A DNA stretch of 64,000 bases, taken from assembly GCF_014649955.1 (NCBI RefSeq), contig NZ_BMUA01000002.1:1-64000 (forward strand). Reading direction: 5' to 3'. The position numbers and the translations under genes are program-made. Positions 34,598-42,576 of this stretch are shown here, in pieces. Source of the DNA: Streptomyces violascens. Its GTDB lineage: Bacteria > Actinomycetota > Actinomycetes > Streptomycetales > Streptomycetaceae. The notes below the pieces were generated by a model, which worked only from the letters and a program-made list of their open reading frames with translations, ran no database searches and was not told the DNA's origin. The stretch's first letter is position 1. The number at the start of each line of letters is the position of its first letter.

Positions 34598-36022
34598 ATG
34601 TCTGTCGACACCCCGAGCGACACCACAAGCGACACCCCATCGCGGGAAGCCGCACCCCCCACCACCCCGCGCCCCTCCACCTGGGCCGCACTTCGCCCCC
34701 TCCTCCTGCGGCTGCACTTCTACGCGGGCGTCCTGATCGCCCCGCTCCTCTTCGTGGCCGCCGTCACCGGCCTCCTCTATGCGCTGTCCTTCCAGGCCGA
34801 GAACGTCCTGTACCGGCACGAACTGCGGGTCCCCGTGGGCGACACCACCCAGCCGCTCACCGCGCAGGTCGCCGCCGCGAAGGCCGCCCACCCCGAGGGC
34901 TATGTGACGGCCGTCTGGCCCTCGCCCGAGAAAGGCGCGACCACCCGCGTCCTCATGAAGGCCCCGGGGCTCGCCGAGGACGAGTCCCTCGCCGTCTTCG
35001 TGGACCCGTACACCAATGACGTACGCGGCGCCCTCGCGAGCACCGGAAGCTCCGGCGCGCTGCCGCTGCGCAGCTGGCTCTCCTCCTTCCACGCCGACCT
35101 CAAGCTCGGCGAGCTGGGGCGCAACTACAGCGAGCTGGCGGCCAGCTGGCTCTGGGTCGTCGCCCTCGGCGGGGTCGCGCTGTGGGTGGGCCGACGCAGG
35201 CGGGCCCGGCTCCTGCGGCCCGAGCGCGGGCTCACCGGCCGTCGCCGCACCCTGTCCTGGCACGGCTCGGTCGGCCTGTGGGCGGTGGTCGGCCTGGTGC
35301 TGCTCTCCGCCACCGGCCTCACCTGGTCGCGGTACGCGGGCGAGAACATCGCCGACCTCAAGGACCGGCTCGGCGGCGCCACCCCCACCGTCGCGGCGGC
35401 GACCGCCGGCAGCACGAGCGGCGGTCACGAGCACCACGAGGGCATGGTCATGCCGCCCGCCGCGCCCTCCACGCTCACCCTGGACCAGGTCGCCGAGACC
35501 GCCCGCGAACAGGGCGTACGGGCCAGTATCCAGATCAGCCTGCCCAGTGCGGGCAAGGGCTTCGTGGTGCGCGAACGCGACACCGAGTTCCCCGTGCACC
35601 TCGACTCGGTGGCCATCGACCCCGCCGACGGCAAGGTCATGGACGTGCTGCGCTTCTCCGACTACCCGGTCCTCGCCCAGCTGACCCGGTTCGGCATCGA
35701 CGCGCACATGGGCGTCTTCCTGGGCCTGCCCAACCAGCTCGCTCTGGCCGTCCTCGCCGTGGCGCTGATGGCGCTCATCGTCTGGGGCTACCGCATGTGG
35801 TGGCAGCGCAGGCCCACCAAGGGGCGCGCGCTCGGCGTCGGCCGCCCGCAGCCGCGGGGCGCCTGGCGCAAGGTGCCGCTGCCGGTGCTGCTCCCGCTCG
35901 CGGCGGTGACGGCGCTGGTCGGCTGGTTCGTCCCGCTCCTCGGGATCAGCCTGCTCGCGTTCCTTGTCATCGACGTGCTGCTCGGCCTGCGCGGCCGTAA
36001 GAAGGTCGTCACGACGTCCTGA
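34598..36022 (+). CDS. PepSY-associated TM-helix protein (PiuB-like)
   Basis: 474 residues from ATG 34598, with AGGA upstream. Four-helix PepSY-TM architecture: TM1 LRLHFYAGVLIAPLLFVAAV, PepSY-like outside domain (GYVTAVWPSPEKGATTRVLM), TM2 at about 183-200 (ELAASWLWVVALGGVALWVG), TM3 SWHGSVGLWAVVGLVLLSAT, a second PepSY-type region and TM4-5 at the C-terminus (LALAVLAVALMALIVWGY). The outside loop has GGHEHHEGMVMPP, a possible metal site. The family includes iron- and copper-related membrane reductases and regulators. It follows the Met/His-rich protein by 69 bases and is closed by a terminator at 36031. Confidence 0.82.
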   Translation: MSVDTPSDTTSDTPSREAAPPTTPRPSTWAALRPLLLRLHFYAGVLIAPLLFVAAVTGLLYALSFQAENVLYRHELRVPVGDTTQPLTAQVAAAKAAHPEGYVTAVWPSPEKGATTRVLMKAPGLAEDESLAVFVDPYTNDVRGALASTGSSGALPLRSWLSSFHADLKLGELGRNYSELAASWLWVVALGGVALWVGRRRRARLLRPERGLTGRRRTLSWHGSVGLWAVVGLVLLSATGLTWSRYAGENIADLKDRLGGATPTVAAATAGSTSGGHEHHEGMVMPPAAPSTLTLDQVAETAREQGVRASIQISLPSAGKGFVVRERDTEFPVHLDSVAIDPADGKVMDVLRFSDYPVLAQLTRFGIDAHMGVFLGLPNQLALAVLAVALMALIVWGYRMWWQRRPTKGRALGVGRPQPRGAWRKVPLPVLLPLAAVTALVGWFVPLLGISLLAFLVIDVLLGLRGRKKVVTTS

Positions 36023-36030
36023 ACTCCCTC

Positions 36031-36061
36031 GGGCCCGCACGGAGTTGATCCGTGCGGGCCC
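36031..36061. terminator. Bidirectional terminator between PepSY and C15-like genes
   Basis: GGGCCCGCACGGA (36031-36043) and TCCGTGCGGGCCC (36049-36061) form a perfect 13-bp stem with a five-base loop (GTTGA). It serves both convergent genes. Confidence 0.85.
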
Positions 36062-36068
36062 TTCGGGG

Positions 36069-37316
36069 CTACTCCGCCGCCACCCGCACGATCGCCTTCA
36101 TCTGCGCCACGATGTCGAGCCGGTTGCGTACGAACTGGGGGTCCGTCACCGTGCCCGTCGCGGGGTCGGTGTTCCCCGGCCCGAACTGCAGGACCGGGGT
36201 GTGCACATGACCGCCCGGAATGCTCAGGCGCAGGCGGTCGCGGAGCAGGGTGGCCCGGTAGGCGATCTCGTTGGAGAGGTAGTCGCCGCCGCCCCCGGCC
36301 CGCGCGGCCGAGCCCGGGGTCGGCCCGTCCGGGCGGTCCACCGGGTCCGTCGCGCCGGCCGGGATCTCGGTCACGTCGGTGTGGTCGTACACGGGGAAGC
36401 GCCCGGTGTTCGCCGCCGCAATGTCCTTGTACGGCAAGGAAGTCGTCGTCCACTGCGGCTGCGTCGCCGGGTCGGTCACCGGGACCTGCCCGGTGCTCGA
36501 CGCGTTGTCGTTGTCCTGGAAGCCGCCCCGCCAGGCCCCGTTGGACCGCTCGACGTCGATGCGGCCGACCCGGCCCTGGCTCACCGTCGTGAACGCGTCC
36601 ACCTTCGGCAGCACCGGCGCGAGCGCCTTCTCGACCACGCCGTCCGCGAAGTCCTGCCAGCGCACCGGGAAGGTCACCGTCTCGATGCGCGCGAGCTGCC
36701 CGTCGGCGGTACGGATCCAGGTGCCGTCCAGGGCCAGCGCGGTCGCCCCCGACGGGTTGCTGATCCGTATGTCCCTGTCCAGCGTGAACGGGTCGAAGCC
36801 GGTCAGCAGGATCCTCTTGAAGCCCTTGCCCTCGGGATAGCCGACGGTGCTCTGGCCGCGCGAGGTCCGCTCCAGGCGGTCCATGAGCTTGCTGCGGTCG
36901 GCCTCCGGGAGGCCGAACTCCGGCTCCCAGAGCCGCAGTTCACGGGTGAGGCCGAGCCGGGCCCAGTACAGCGGGCGGTCGTCGTCGCGGCTCAGGTCGC
37001 CGCCGGCGGGGCCCCGGCCCTGCGCCCGGTCCACCGCCCGCTTCCACAGCCGCGTCCCCTCCCGCTCGACGAGCCGCTCGGCCGCACCGTACGACCGCGC
37101 GGCCGCGAGTTTGTGCGTGAACTCCGGTGCCGCGTCCGCGAATCCGCTGCGGGCCAGGATCTCCTTCGGCACCGCCCCGTCGAGGCGCTGCTCCTCGACG
37201 GTGGCCTGCCGGGGCGCGGTCGCGGCCTGCGCGGGGGCCGGGCCGAGCACCGTACAGAACGTCATCGCCGCGAGGGCACACCCCAGCCGCGCCACCCGTA
37301 CACGTCGTCGCACCAC
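36069..37316 (-). CDS. Secreted peptidase-C15-like protein with Ser in place of the catalytic Cys
   Basis: 415 residues with a signal peptide (VARLGCALAAMTFCTVLGPA, then QAAT). Residues about 167-400 match pyroglutamyl peptidase I: ILLTGFDPFTLD and ISNPSG, the acid region IDVERSNGAWRGGFQDN (Glu256), the nucleophile strand GGDYLSNEIAYRA and the His region PGGHVHTPVL. In known C15 enzymes the nucleophile strand reads like GTFVCNHLFY; here the Cys is Ser348. Glu256 and His370/372 appear kept. A 130-residue helical N-terminal domain precedes it. So it is either a serine-type variant or a non-catalytic binding protein. Extracellular location is itself unusual for this fold. Confidence 0.75.
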   Translation of the reverse strand: MVRRRVRVARLGCALAAMTFCTVLGPAPAQAATAPRQATVEEQRLDGAVPKEILARSGFADAAPEFTHKLAAARSYGAAERLVEREGTRLWKRAVDRAQGRGPAGGDLSRDDDRPLYWARLGLTRELRLWEPEFGLPEADRSKLMDRLERTSRGQSTVGYPEGKGFKRILLTGFDPFTLDRDIRISNPSGATALALDGTWIRTADGQLARIETVTFPVRWQDFADGVVEKALAPVLPKVDAFTTVSQGRVGRIDVERSNGAWRGGFQDNDNASSTGQVPVTDPATQPQWTTTSLPYKDIAAANTGRFPVYDHTDVTEIPAGATDPVDRPDGPTPGSAARAGGGGDYLSNEIAYRATLLRDRLRLSIPGGHVHTPVLQFGPGNTDPATGTVTDPQFVRNRLDIVAQMKAIVRVAAE

Positions 37317-37382
37317 AGATCCTTCCGTCGAAGACCGGTCGCGCCCAGTATTCGCAAGGAAGTCCTGTGTGGATAGAGGGAC

Positions 37383-37988
37383 TTATGAGGCGCCGTCGGC
37401 GGCGCCCGCTCCGTCCGGGATCCCGAGCAGCGCCACGAAGTCCTGGAAGGCGGCCGCCATGTCGACCGATTCCGGGTCGAGCAGCCACTGGAACTGGAGG
37501 CCGTCCATCACCGCGACGAGCAGCGGGGCCGCCCGCTCCGGGGTGAGCCCGCCGGGCAGCCGGTCGCCGAACTCGGCGCGCAGTACGCCCGCCATCTCCT
37601 CACGCACCTGCGCGTAGCGGCGGGTGAAGAAGGGGCGGGCCGGGTGCTCGTCGGTCACCGACTCGCCGAGCAGCGCCGAGAACGTCTGGACGATGCCGGG
37701 CCGCATCGCGTTGTACTCGACGAGGGAGGCGAGCAGTTCCAGGCGCCAGCCGTCGGCCGAGGTCCGCCGCCCGCCCGTGTCCCACTGGTCCCGCTCCTCC
37801 AGGACGGCGACGAGTAGGGCCTCCTTGGTGGGGAAGTAGTGCAGCAGGCCCTGCTGGGTGAGGCCCACGCGCTCGGCGACCGCGCCGAGGGACGCGCCCC
37901 GGTAGCCGCGTTCCGCGATGACCTCCAGGGCGGCGCGGAGAATGTCCGCGCGCCGCTCCTCGCTTCTGGCGCTCCTGGTCCTCGCCAT
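37383..37988 (-). CDS. TetR-family regulator of the adjacent glucosidase
   Basis: 201 residues from ATG 37988, with GGGGG five bases upstream; 22 more codons are open but unlikely. HTH in residues about 12-58: EERRADILRAALEVIAERGY, LGAVAERVGLTQQGLLHYFP. The C-terminal helices (LVEYNAMRPGIVQTFSALLG, LLVAVMDGLQFQWLLDPESV) form the ligand domain; QFQWLLDPESVD is common to TetR proteins next to sugar genes in Streptomyces. It is divergent from a GH3 beta-glucosidase 149 bases away and is the likely repressor, with a sugar or its derivative as inducer (inferred). Confidence 0.85.
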   Translation of the reverse strand: MARTRSARSEERRADILRAALEVIAERGYRGASLGAVAERVGLTQQGLLHYFPTKEALLVAVLEERDQWDTGGRRTSADGWRLELLASLVEYNAMRPGIVQTFSALLGESVTDEHPARPFFTRRYAQVREEMAGVLRAEFGDRLPGGLTPERAAPLLVAVMDGLQFQWLLDPESVDMAAAFQDFVALLGIPDGAGAADGAS

Positions 37989-38047
37989 GTCTGCCCCCGA
38001 TCCGTGCCGGTCCGTCGGTGTGTCCGAGAGGACCGTACGGCATTCGA

Positions 38048-38081
38048 TTGTCACGGACGGATAACTAACCCTACCATTCTA
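38048..38081. promoter_or_regulatory. Promoter of the GH3 gene with candidate TetR site
   Basis: TTGTCA (38048-38053) and TACCAT (38072-38077) with 18-bp spacing form a good rightward promoter. ATTCTA at 38076-38081 reads TAGAAT on the other strand as a -10 box for the tetR gene. An imperfect inverted repeat ACCCTA-CCATTC-TACAGGT covers both -10 boxes and is a weak operator candidate. Confidence 0.4.
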
Positions 38082-38136
38082 CAGGTATCCCGGTCACCAT
38101 GGTCCCACCAGCGGACTTCTACGAGGAGGTACGGCC

Positions 38137-40584
38137 GTGGCAGGCGCACCCGTTTCCACTCCCGACTACAGCGAGGCCGTCGAGACGGCCCTCGGCAAGC
38201 TCGATCTGGAGGCCAAGGCCCGGCTGCTCGCCGGGCAGGACATGTGGTCGCTGCCCGCACTGCCGGAGATCGGCCTCGGCTCGCTCGTGATGTCCGACGG
38301 CCCGATCGGGGTGCGCGGGGTCCGCTGGACCGCCGACGACCCCTCGATCGCGCTGCCGTCCCCGACCGCGCTCGCCGCCACCTGGGACCCGGCGCTGGCC
38401 CGCCGGGCCGGCACGCTGCTCGCCCAGGAGGCCCGCCGCAAGGGCGTCCACGTGCTGCTCGCGCCGACCGTGAACCTGCACCGCTCGCCGCTCGGCGGCC
38501 GGCACTTCGAGTGCTACTCCGAGGACCCCTACCTCACCGGCGAGATCGCCTCCGGCTATGTGGGCGGCGTCCAGGGCGGCGGCGTCGGCACCACCGTCAA
38601 GCACTTCGTCGCCAACGACGCCGAGACCGACCGCTTCACCGTCGACAACGTCGTGGCCCCGCGCCCGCTGCGCGAGCTCTACCTCGCCCCCTTCGAGGCC
38701 ATCGTCGAAAACGCCCACCCCTGGGGCATCATGGCCGCGTACAACCAGGTCAACGGCGTGACGATGACCGAGCACCGCTACCTCCAGAACGAAGTCCTGC
38801 GCGGCGAGTGGGGCTTCGACGGGTTCATCGTGTCCGACTGGATGGCCGCCCGCTCGACCGCCGGGGCCATCCTCGGCGGGCTGGACGTCGCGATGCCGGG
38901 CCCGAAGACCGTGTACGGCGAGGCGCTGGCCGCCGCCGTCCGCAAGGGCGACGTGGACGAGGCGGTCGTCGACGACGCGGTACGCAACGTGCTGCGGCTC
39001 GCCGCCCGCGTCGGCATCCTCGACGGCGTCGACGGCGCCGTCACCGAACTCCCCGCCGCCGTCGACGGCCAGGCCCTGGCCCGCGAGGTCGCCCGCCGCG
39101 CCTTCGTCCTCGTCCGCAACGAACGCGACGTCCTGCCCATCGACCCGGCCCGCGTCCGCAAGGTGGCGCTGATCGGTGCCGCCGCACGCGACGCCCGTGT
39201 CCTGGGCGGCGGCTCGGCGACCGTCTTCCCCGAGCGCGTCGTCTCCCCGCTCATCGGGCTCACCGCGGCTCTGCCCGAGGGCGCGCTGACGTACACGGTC
39301 GGCGCCGACCCCAGCGACGAACTCGCCCCCGCGGACCAGGGGTTCGAGCTCCGCGCCGTCTGCCGCGACGGCGACGGGAACGTCCTCGGTACGGGGTCGC
39401 TCCCGGGCGGCCAGGTGCAGTGGATCGGCGACGACCTGCCCGCCGGGGTGACCCACGACGCGCTGCACTCCGTCGAGGTCACCGGCACCTTCACCCCGCG
39501 CGAGAGCGGCGAGCACACCTTCGGCACGCGGGGCATCGGCGCGTATACGCTCACCGTCGACGGCCGCCTGCTGTGGGACGGCACGCAGTCGATGCGCGAC
39601 GGCGCCGACCCGTTCGAGGCGTTCTTCGGCGCCCCCGCCGAACGCGGCCGGGCCCACCTCACCGAGGGCGTGCCCGTGGAGGTCTCCCTGCGCCACACCG
39701 TGCACCGGAACGCCGACGCGCCGCTCACCGCCGTGATGTTCTCGCTCACCCACCTCGGCCCGCGGCGCGACGCCGACGAGCTGATCGCCGAGGCCGTCGA
39801 GGCCGCGCGGGCGGCCGAGCTCGCTGTGGTGGTGGTCGCCACCACCGACCGCGTCGAGTCCGAGGGCTTCGACCGCCGCGACCTTCGGTTGCCCGGCCGC
39901 CAGGACGACCTGGTGCGCGCCGTGGCCGCCGCCAACCCTCGGACCGTGGTGGTCGTCAACTCCGGCTCCCCCGTGGAACTCCCGTGGCGCGAGGACGTCG
40001 CGGCGGTGCTGCTCAGCTGGTTCCCCGGGCAGGAGGGCGGCGCCGCGCTCGCCGAGGTCCTGCTCGGCCACGAGGAGCCGGGCGGCCGCCTGCCCACGAC
40101 CTGGCCGGCCCGCCTGACCGACGCCCCGGTCACTCAGGTGCGCCCTCGCGATGGCCAACTCCCTTACGAGGAAGGCCTGTTCATCGGATACCGGGCCTAC
40201 GACCGGGCCGGCGTCGCGCCCGCCTACCCCTTCGGTCACGGCCTCGGCTACACGAGCTGGGAGTACGAGTCCCTGGAGGCGACCCCCACGCATGCCAAGG
40301 TCCGGGTCCGCAACACGGGTGCGCGCGCCGGGCGCGAGACCATCCAGGTCTACCTGGCGCCGGTCGCCGACGCGGTGTCGCGCCCGCGGCGCTGGCTGGC
40401 CGGGTTCGCGTCGGTGTCGGCGGCCCCCGGAGACTCGGCCGAGGTCGAAATCCCCCTGCCCAGGCGGGCGTTCGAGATCTGGGACGAGTCCGCGGGCGGG
40501 TGGAGCTTTGTCCCGGGCCAGTACGAGGTGCGGGCCTGCCACTCCCTGGGCGACGTCCGGCTCAGCGCGACGCTGGAGGTGTGA
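38137..40584 (+). CDS. Beta-glucosidase, glycoside hydrolase family 3 with PA14 insertion
   Basis: 815 residues from GTG 38137, with AGGAGG seven bases upstream. GH3 N-terminal barrel: VMSDGPIGVRGVRW, LLAPTVNLHRSPLGGRHFEC, SEDPYLTGEIASGYVGGVQ, KHFVANDAE and the nucleophile in GFIVSDWMAA (Asp234). The C-terminal sandwich has FVLVRNERDVLPI and VVVVNSGSPVELPW. A PA14-like domain is inserted at about 395-530 (THDALHSVEVTGTFTPRESG, TVDGRLLWDG), as in KpBGase-type enzymes. A fibronectin-like domain ends the protein. No signal peptide, so it cleaves imported oligosaccharides in the cytoplasm. Substrates are not predictable. Probable control by the divergent TetR. Confidence 0.9.
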   Translation: MAGAPVSTPDYSEAVETALGKLDLEAKARLLAGQDMWSLPALPEIGLGSLVMSDGPIGVRGVRWTADDPSIALPSPTALAATWDPALARRAGTLLAQEARRKGVHVLLAPTVNLHRSPLGGRHFECYSEDPYLTGEIASGYVGGVQGGGVGTTVKHFVANDAETDRFTVDNVVAPRPLRELYLAPFEAIVENAHPWGIMAAYNQVNGVTMTEHRYLQNEVLRGEWGFDGFIVSDWMAARSTAGAILGGLDVAMPGPKTVYGEALAAAVRKGDVDEAVVDDAVRNVLRLAARVGILDGVDGAVTELPAAVDGQALAREVARRAFVLVRNERDVLPIDPARVRKVALIGAAARDARVLGGGSATVFPERVVSPLIGLTAALPEGALTYTVGADPSDELAPADQGFELRAVCRDGDGNVLGTGSLPGGQVQWIGDDLPAGVTHDALHSVEVTGTFTPRESGEHTFGTRGIGAYTLTVDGRLLWDGTQSMRDGADPFEAFFGAPAERGRAHLTEGVPVEVSLRHTVHRNADAPLTAVMFSLTHLGPRRDADELIAEAVEAARAAELAVVVVATTDRVESEGFDRRDLRLPGRQDDLVRAVAAANPRTVVVVNSGSPVELPWREDVAAVLLSWFPGQEGGAALAEVLLGHEEPGGRLPTTWPARLTDAPVTQVRPRDGQLPYEEGLFIGYRAYDRAGVAPAYPFGHGLGYTSWEYESLEATPTHAKVRVRNTGARAGRETIQVYLAPVADAVSRPRRWLAGFASVSAAPGDSAEVEIPLPRRAFEIWDESAGGWSFVPGQYEVRACHSLGDVRLSATLEV

Positions 40585-40630
40585 GGGGCGCTCCGCGGGG
40601 GTGCGGTTCATGTGGGCGCGGGCCGGCTGC

Positions 40631-40657
40631 AACGCGTCGCGCAGTTCCCCGCGCCTC
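40631..40657 (-). repeat. Dispersed repeat, copy 3 (partial)
   Basis: Reverse-complement reading GGCGCGGGGAACTGCGCGAC, then divergence. It lies after the GH3 gene. Confidence 0.7.
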
Positions 40658-40672
40658 TGAACCCGTTTTCGG

Positions 40673-40713
40673 CCGCGGGCCGTGCGTGGTGCTCGCGCAG
40701 TTCCCCGCGCCCC
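40673..40713 (-). repeat. Dispersed repeat, copy 4
   Basis: Reverse-complement reading GGGGCGCGGGGAACTGCGCG then AGCACCACGCACGGCCCGCG. It lies 15 bases beyond copy 3, in the same orientation, between convergent genes. Confidence 0.8.
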
Positions 40714-40745
40714 TGGCGGGGTCGGTGCCGGCCCGCACGGGGTCT

Positions 40746-40774
40746 GGGTCGGAGACCCCAGGGTTCTCCGACCC
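40746..40774. terminator. Terminator between convergent GH3 and SGNH genes
   Basis: GGGTCGGAGA (40746-40755) and TCTCCGACCC (40765-40774) form a perfect 10-bp stem, eight bases from the SGNH gene stop at 40782. Confidence 0.75.
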
Positions 40775-40781
40775 CCGCTGG

Positions 40782-41675
40782 TCAGCCGCCCGCCGTCACC
40801 TTTCGGTACGCGATCTCCGCCAAGCGGCCCTGCCCGTTCCGGCTCGGGTGGAACCAGTCCCAGGGGCTCAGCTGGTCCCCGTCGAAGGCGTAGTCGAAGA
40901 CCGCGCCGCCGTCGTAACGGCAGGCGCGGTCCTTCGCGCACACGTCCCCCAGGACCTTGTTGTACGACACCACCCGGTCGTGCACCGCGGTGCGCCGCTC
41001 GGTCGCGACGGCTCCCAGGTCGTCCGCGTCGGCCAGCATCGACTGACAGATGCCCAGCTTCCAGATCTGCTTGCCCAGCGCGCTGCCACGCCCGGTCGAC
41101 CACAGCCGTTTCAGGTCGGGCACGCTCGACACGTACACCTGGGACTTTGGCGACACCGCGCGCAGCTGCCTGAGCGACGTCTCGAACTCCGTGCGGAACG
41201 TGTTCACCGGTGTCATGTCCGACACGTCCTCGCGGCACGCGTCGTTCGCGCCCGCCATCACCGTGACCAGACCCGGGTGCTGGGCCGCGGCCCGGTCCAT
41301 CTGGGCCGGCAGGTCGGCCATCCGGGCGCCGGTCTTCGCGTAGTTCCAGCTGTTGGCGGGGGCCGCGGGTCCCAGGAGGCGGACCGCGAGCGAGTCGACC
41401 TGCGCATCGCTGCCGGTCGCCCAGGAGACCTCCGGGCAGTCGGCGAGCACCGTACAGGCGTCGAAGCCACGGGTGATGGAGTCGCCCACCGCGGCCACCG
41501 ACTTCGGGCTGCGGTTCCAGGCGGGGGAGGGGCTCGGCGAGGGCTTCTTCGAGGCGGACGGGCTCGCGGCCGCGTGGCCGCCACCGGACTGGCAGCCGGC
41601 GGTCAGGGCGAGGGCGCCCGCCGCGAACACGGCGGCGGTGGTACGGACGCGACGGCTCCGGCGGCTGTCCTGCAT
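40782..41675 (-). CDS. Lipoprotein of the SGNH/GDSL hydrolase family
   Basis: 297 residues. A basic start (RRSRRVRTTAA) and hydrophobic helix end in the lipobox LTAGC (Cys28), so the protein is lipid-anchored outside the cell membrane; a Ser/Pro/Lys linker follows. SGNH blocks: GDSITRGFDAC (Ser66), Gly in the NYAKTGARMADLP block, Asn in VMAGANDACRED, and DxxH in WDWFHPSRNGQG (Asp273, His276). Likely an esterase or lipase on an unknown extracellular substrate. Its upstream region is a 326-base gap shared with DUF3145. Confidence 0.88.
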   Translation of the reverse strand: MQDSRRSRRVRTTAAVFAAGALALTAGCQSGGGHAAASPSASKKPSPSPSPAWNRSPKSVAAVGDSITRGFDACTVLADCPEVSWATGSDAQVDSLAVRLLGPAAPANSWNYAKTGARMADLPAQMDRAAAQHPGLVTVMAGANDACREDVSDMTPVNTFRTEFETSLRQLRAVSPKSQVYVSSVPDLKRLWSTGRGSALGKQIWKLGICQSMLADADDLGAVATERRTAVHDRVVSYNKVLGDVCAKDRACRYDGGAVFDYAFDGDQLSPWDWFHPSRNGQGRLAEIAYRKVTAGG

Positions 41676-42001
41676 TCCGGGTCCCCCTCCGTACGGCGGT
41701 CGTTCGGCTTTCGCGGCGTCCTCGCGAGTGAAAGCTTGGTGTTCGAAGGCGCTCCGACCGACATTACGACACCCTGGGCACAGCTCCGCGCGGTAGCTTT
41801 GGCCCGTCCAGCCAGAGGAACCACGCCAGACGACTCCGGTAAATTACATCACGTCACATACTGTCCCATTTCAGGAGATTAGCTCCCGATGCTGTTTACT
41901 GTTGAAACCAGGGGCAGAATGTCAGGTGCTGTCCTGACCGGGAACGGCAGGGGCGCGAGGCCGCTGGGGAAGGCGAACCTCGAACCGCACTGGAGGTCCC
42001 G
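41676..42001. other. Divergent gap between SGNH lipoprotein and DUF3145 genes
   Basis: 326 bases without a supportable gene. It is AT-richer near 41840-41910 than the surroundings. TGGAGG at 41991-41996 is the ribosome site of the DUF3145 gene. No convincing operator or promoter pair was found. Confidence 0.4.
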
Positions 42002-42496
42002 GTGACGACACGTGGAGTTCTCTACGTCCACTCCGCCCCGCGCGCGCTCTGCCCGCACGTCGAATGGGCTGTGGCCGGCGTCCTGGGGGTGCGCGTCCAG
42101 CTCGACTGGATCCGCCAGCCCGCATCGCCCGGCACGTGGAGAGCCGAATTCTCCTGGCGGGGCGAACCCGGCACCGCCTCCAAACTCGCCTCCGCGCTGC
42201 GGGGCTGGCACCTGCTGCGCTTCGAGGTCACGGCCGAGCCGTGTGCGACGGCGGAGGGCGAGCGCTACAGCGCCACGCCCGACCTCGGCATCTTTCACGC
42301 CGTCATCGGCATCCACGGCGACATCATGATCCCGGAGGACCGGCTGCGCGCCGCCCTCGCCCGTTCTATCCAGGGCGAGACCGACCTGGAGGCCGAGATC
42401 GCCAAGCTCCTCGGCAAGCCCTGGGACGACGAGCTGGAGCCCTTCCGCTACGCCGGAGAGGGCGCCCCGGTCCGCTGGCTGCACCAGGTCGTCTGA
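42002..42496 (+). CDS. DUF3145 family protein
   Basis: 164 residues from GTG 42002, with TGGAGG five bases upstream. Highly conserved actinobacterial protein of unknown function: MTTRGVLYVHSAPRALCPHV, WAVAGVLGVRVQLDWIRQPA, GIFHAVIGIHGDIMIPEDRL and LGKPWDDELEPFRYAGEGAP. No signal peptide or membrane segment. It always seems to lie next to the fabD-fabF cluster in Streptomyces (from memory, SCO2391), facing fabF. Function unknown; the context hints at a link with lipid synthesis but this is inference. Confidence 0.88.
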   Translation: MTTRGVLYVHSAPRALCPHVEWAVAGVLGVRVQLDWIRQPASPGTWRAEFSWRGEPGTASKLASALRGWHLLRFEVTAEPCATAEGERYSATPDLGIFHAVIGIHGDIMIPEDRLRAALARSIQGETDLEAEIAKLLGKPWDDELEPFRYAGEGAPVRWLHQVV

Positions 42497-42521
42497 ACCG
42501 CGCCCTTCGAACCGCGTACGC

Positions 42522-42557
42522 GAAAGGGCCCCACCGTCCGACGGTGGGGCCCCTTTC
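42522..42557. terminator. Bidirectional terminator between DUF3145 and fabF
   Basis: GAAAGGGCCCCACCGT (42522-42537) and ACGGTGGGGCCCCTTTC (42541-42557) form a 16-bp stem with one bulge and a three-base loop; its A and T ends serve both directions. Confidence 0.9.
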
Positions 42558-42576
42558 AGCTACGTACGCAGACCGC

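Noticed and set aside
37839..41882. 4-kb rightward open frame overlapping the GH3 gene
   Set aside because: Composition is low-complexity Arg/Gly; the GH3 protein in another frame has all family motifs and the better ribosome site.
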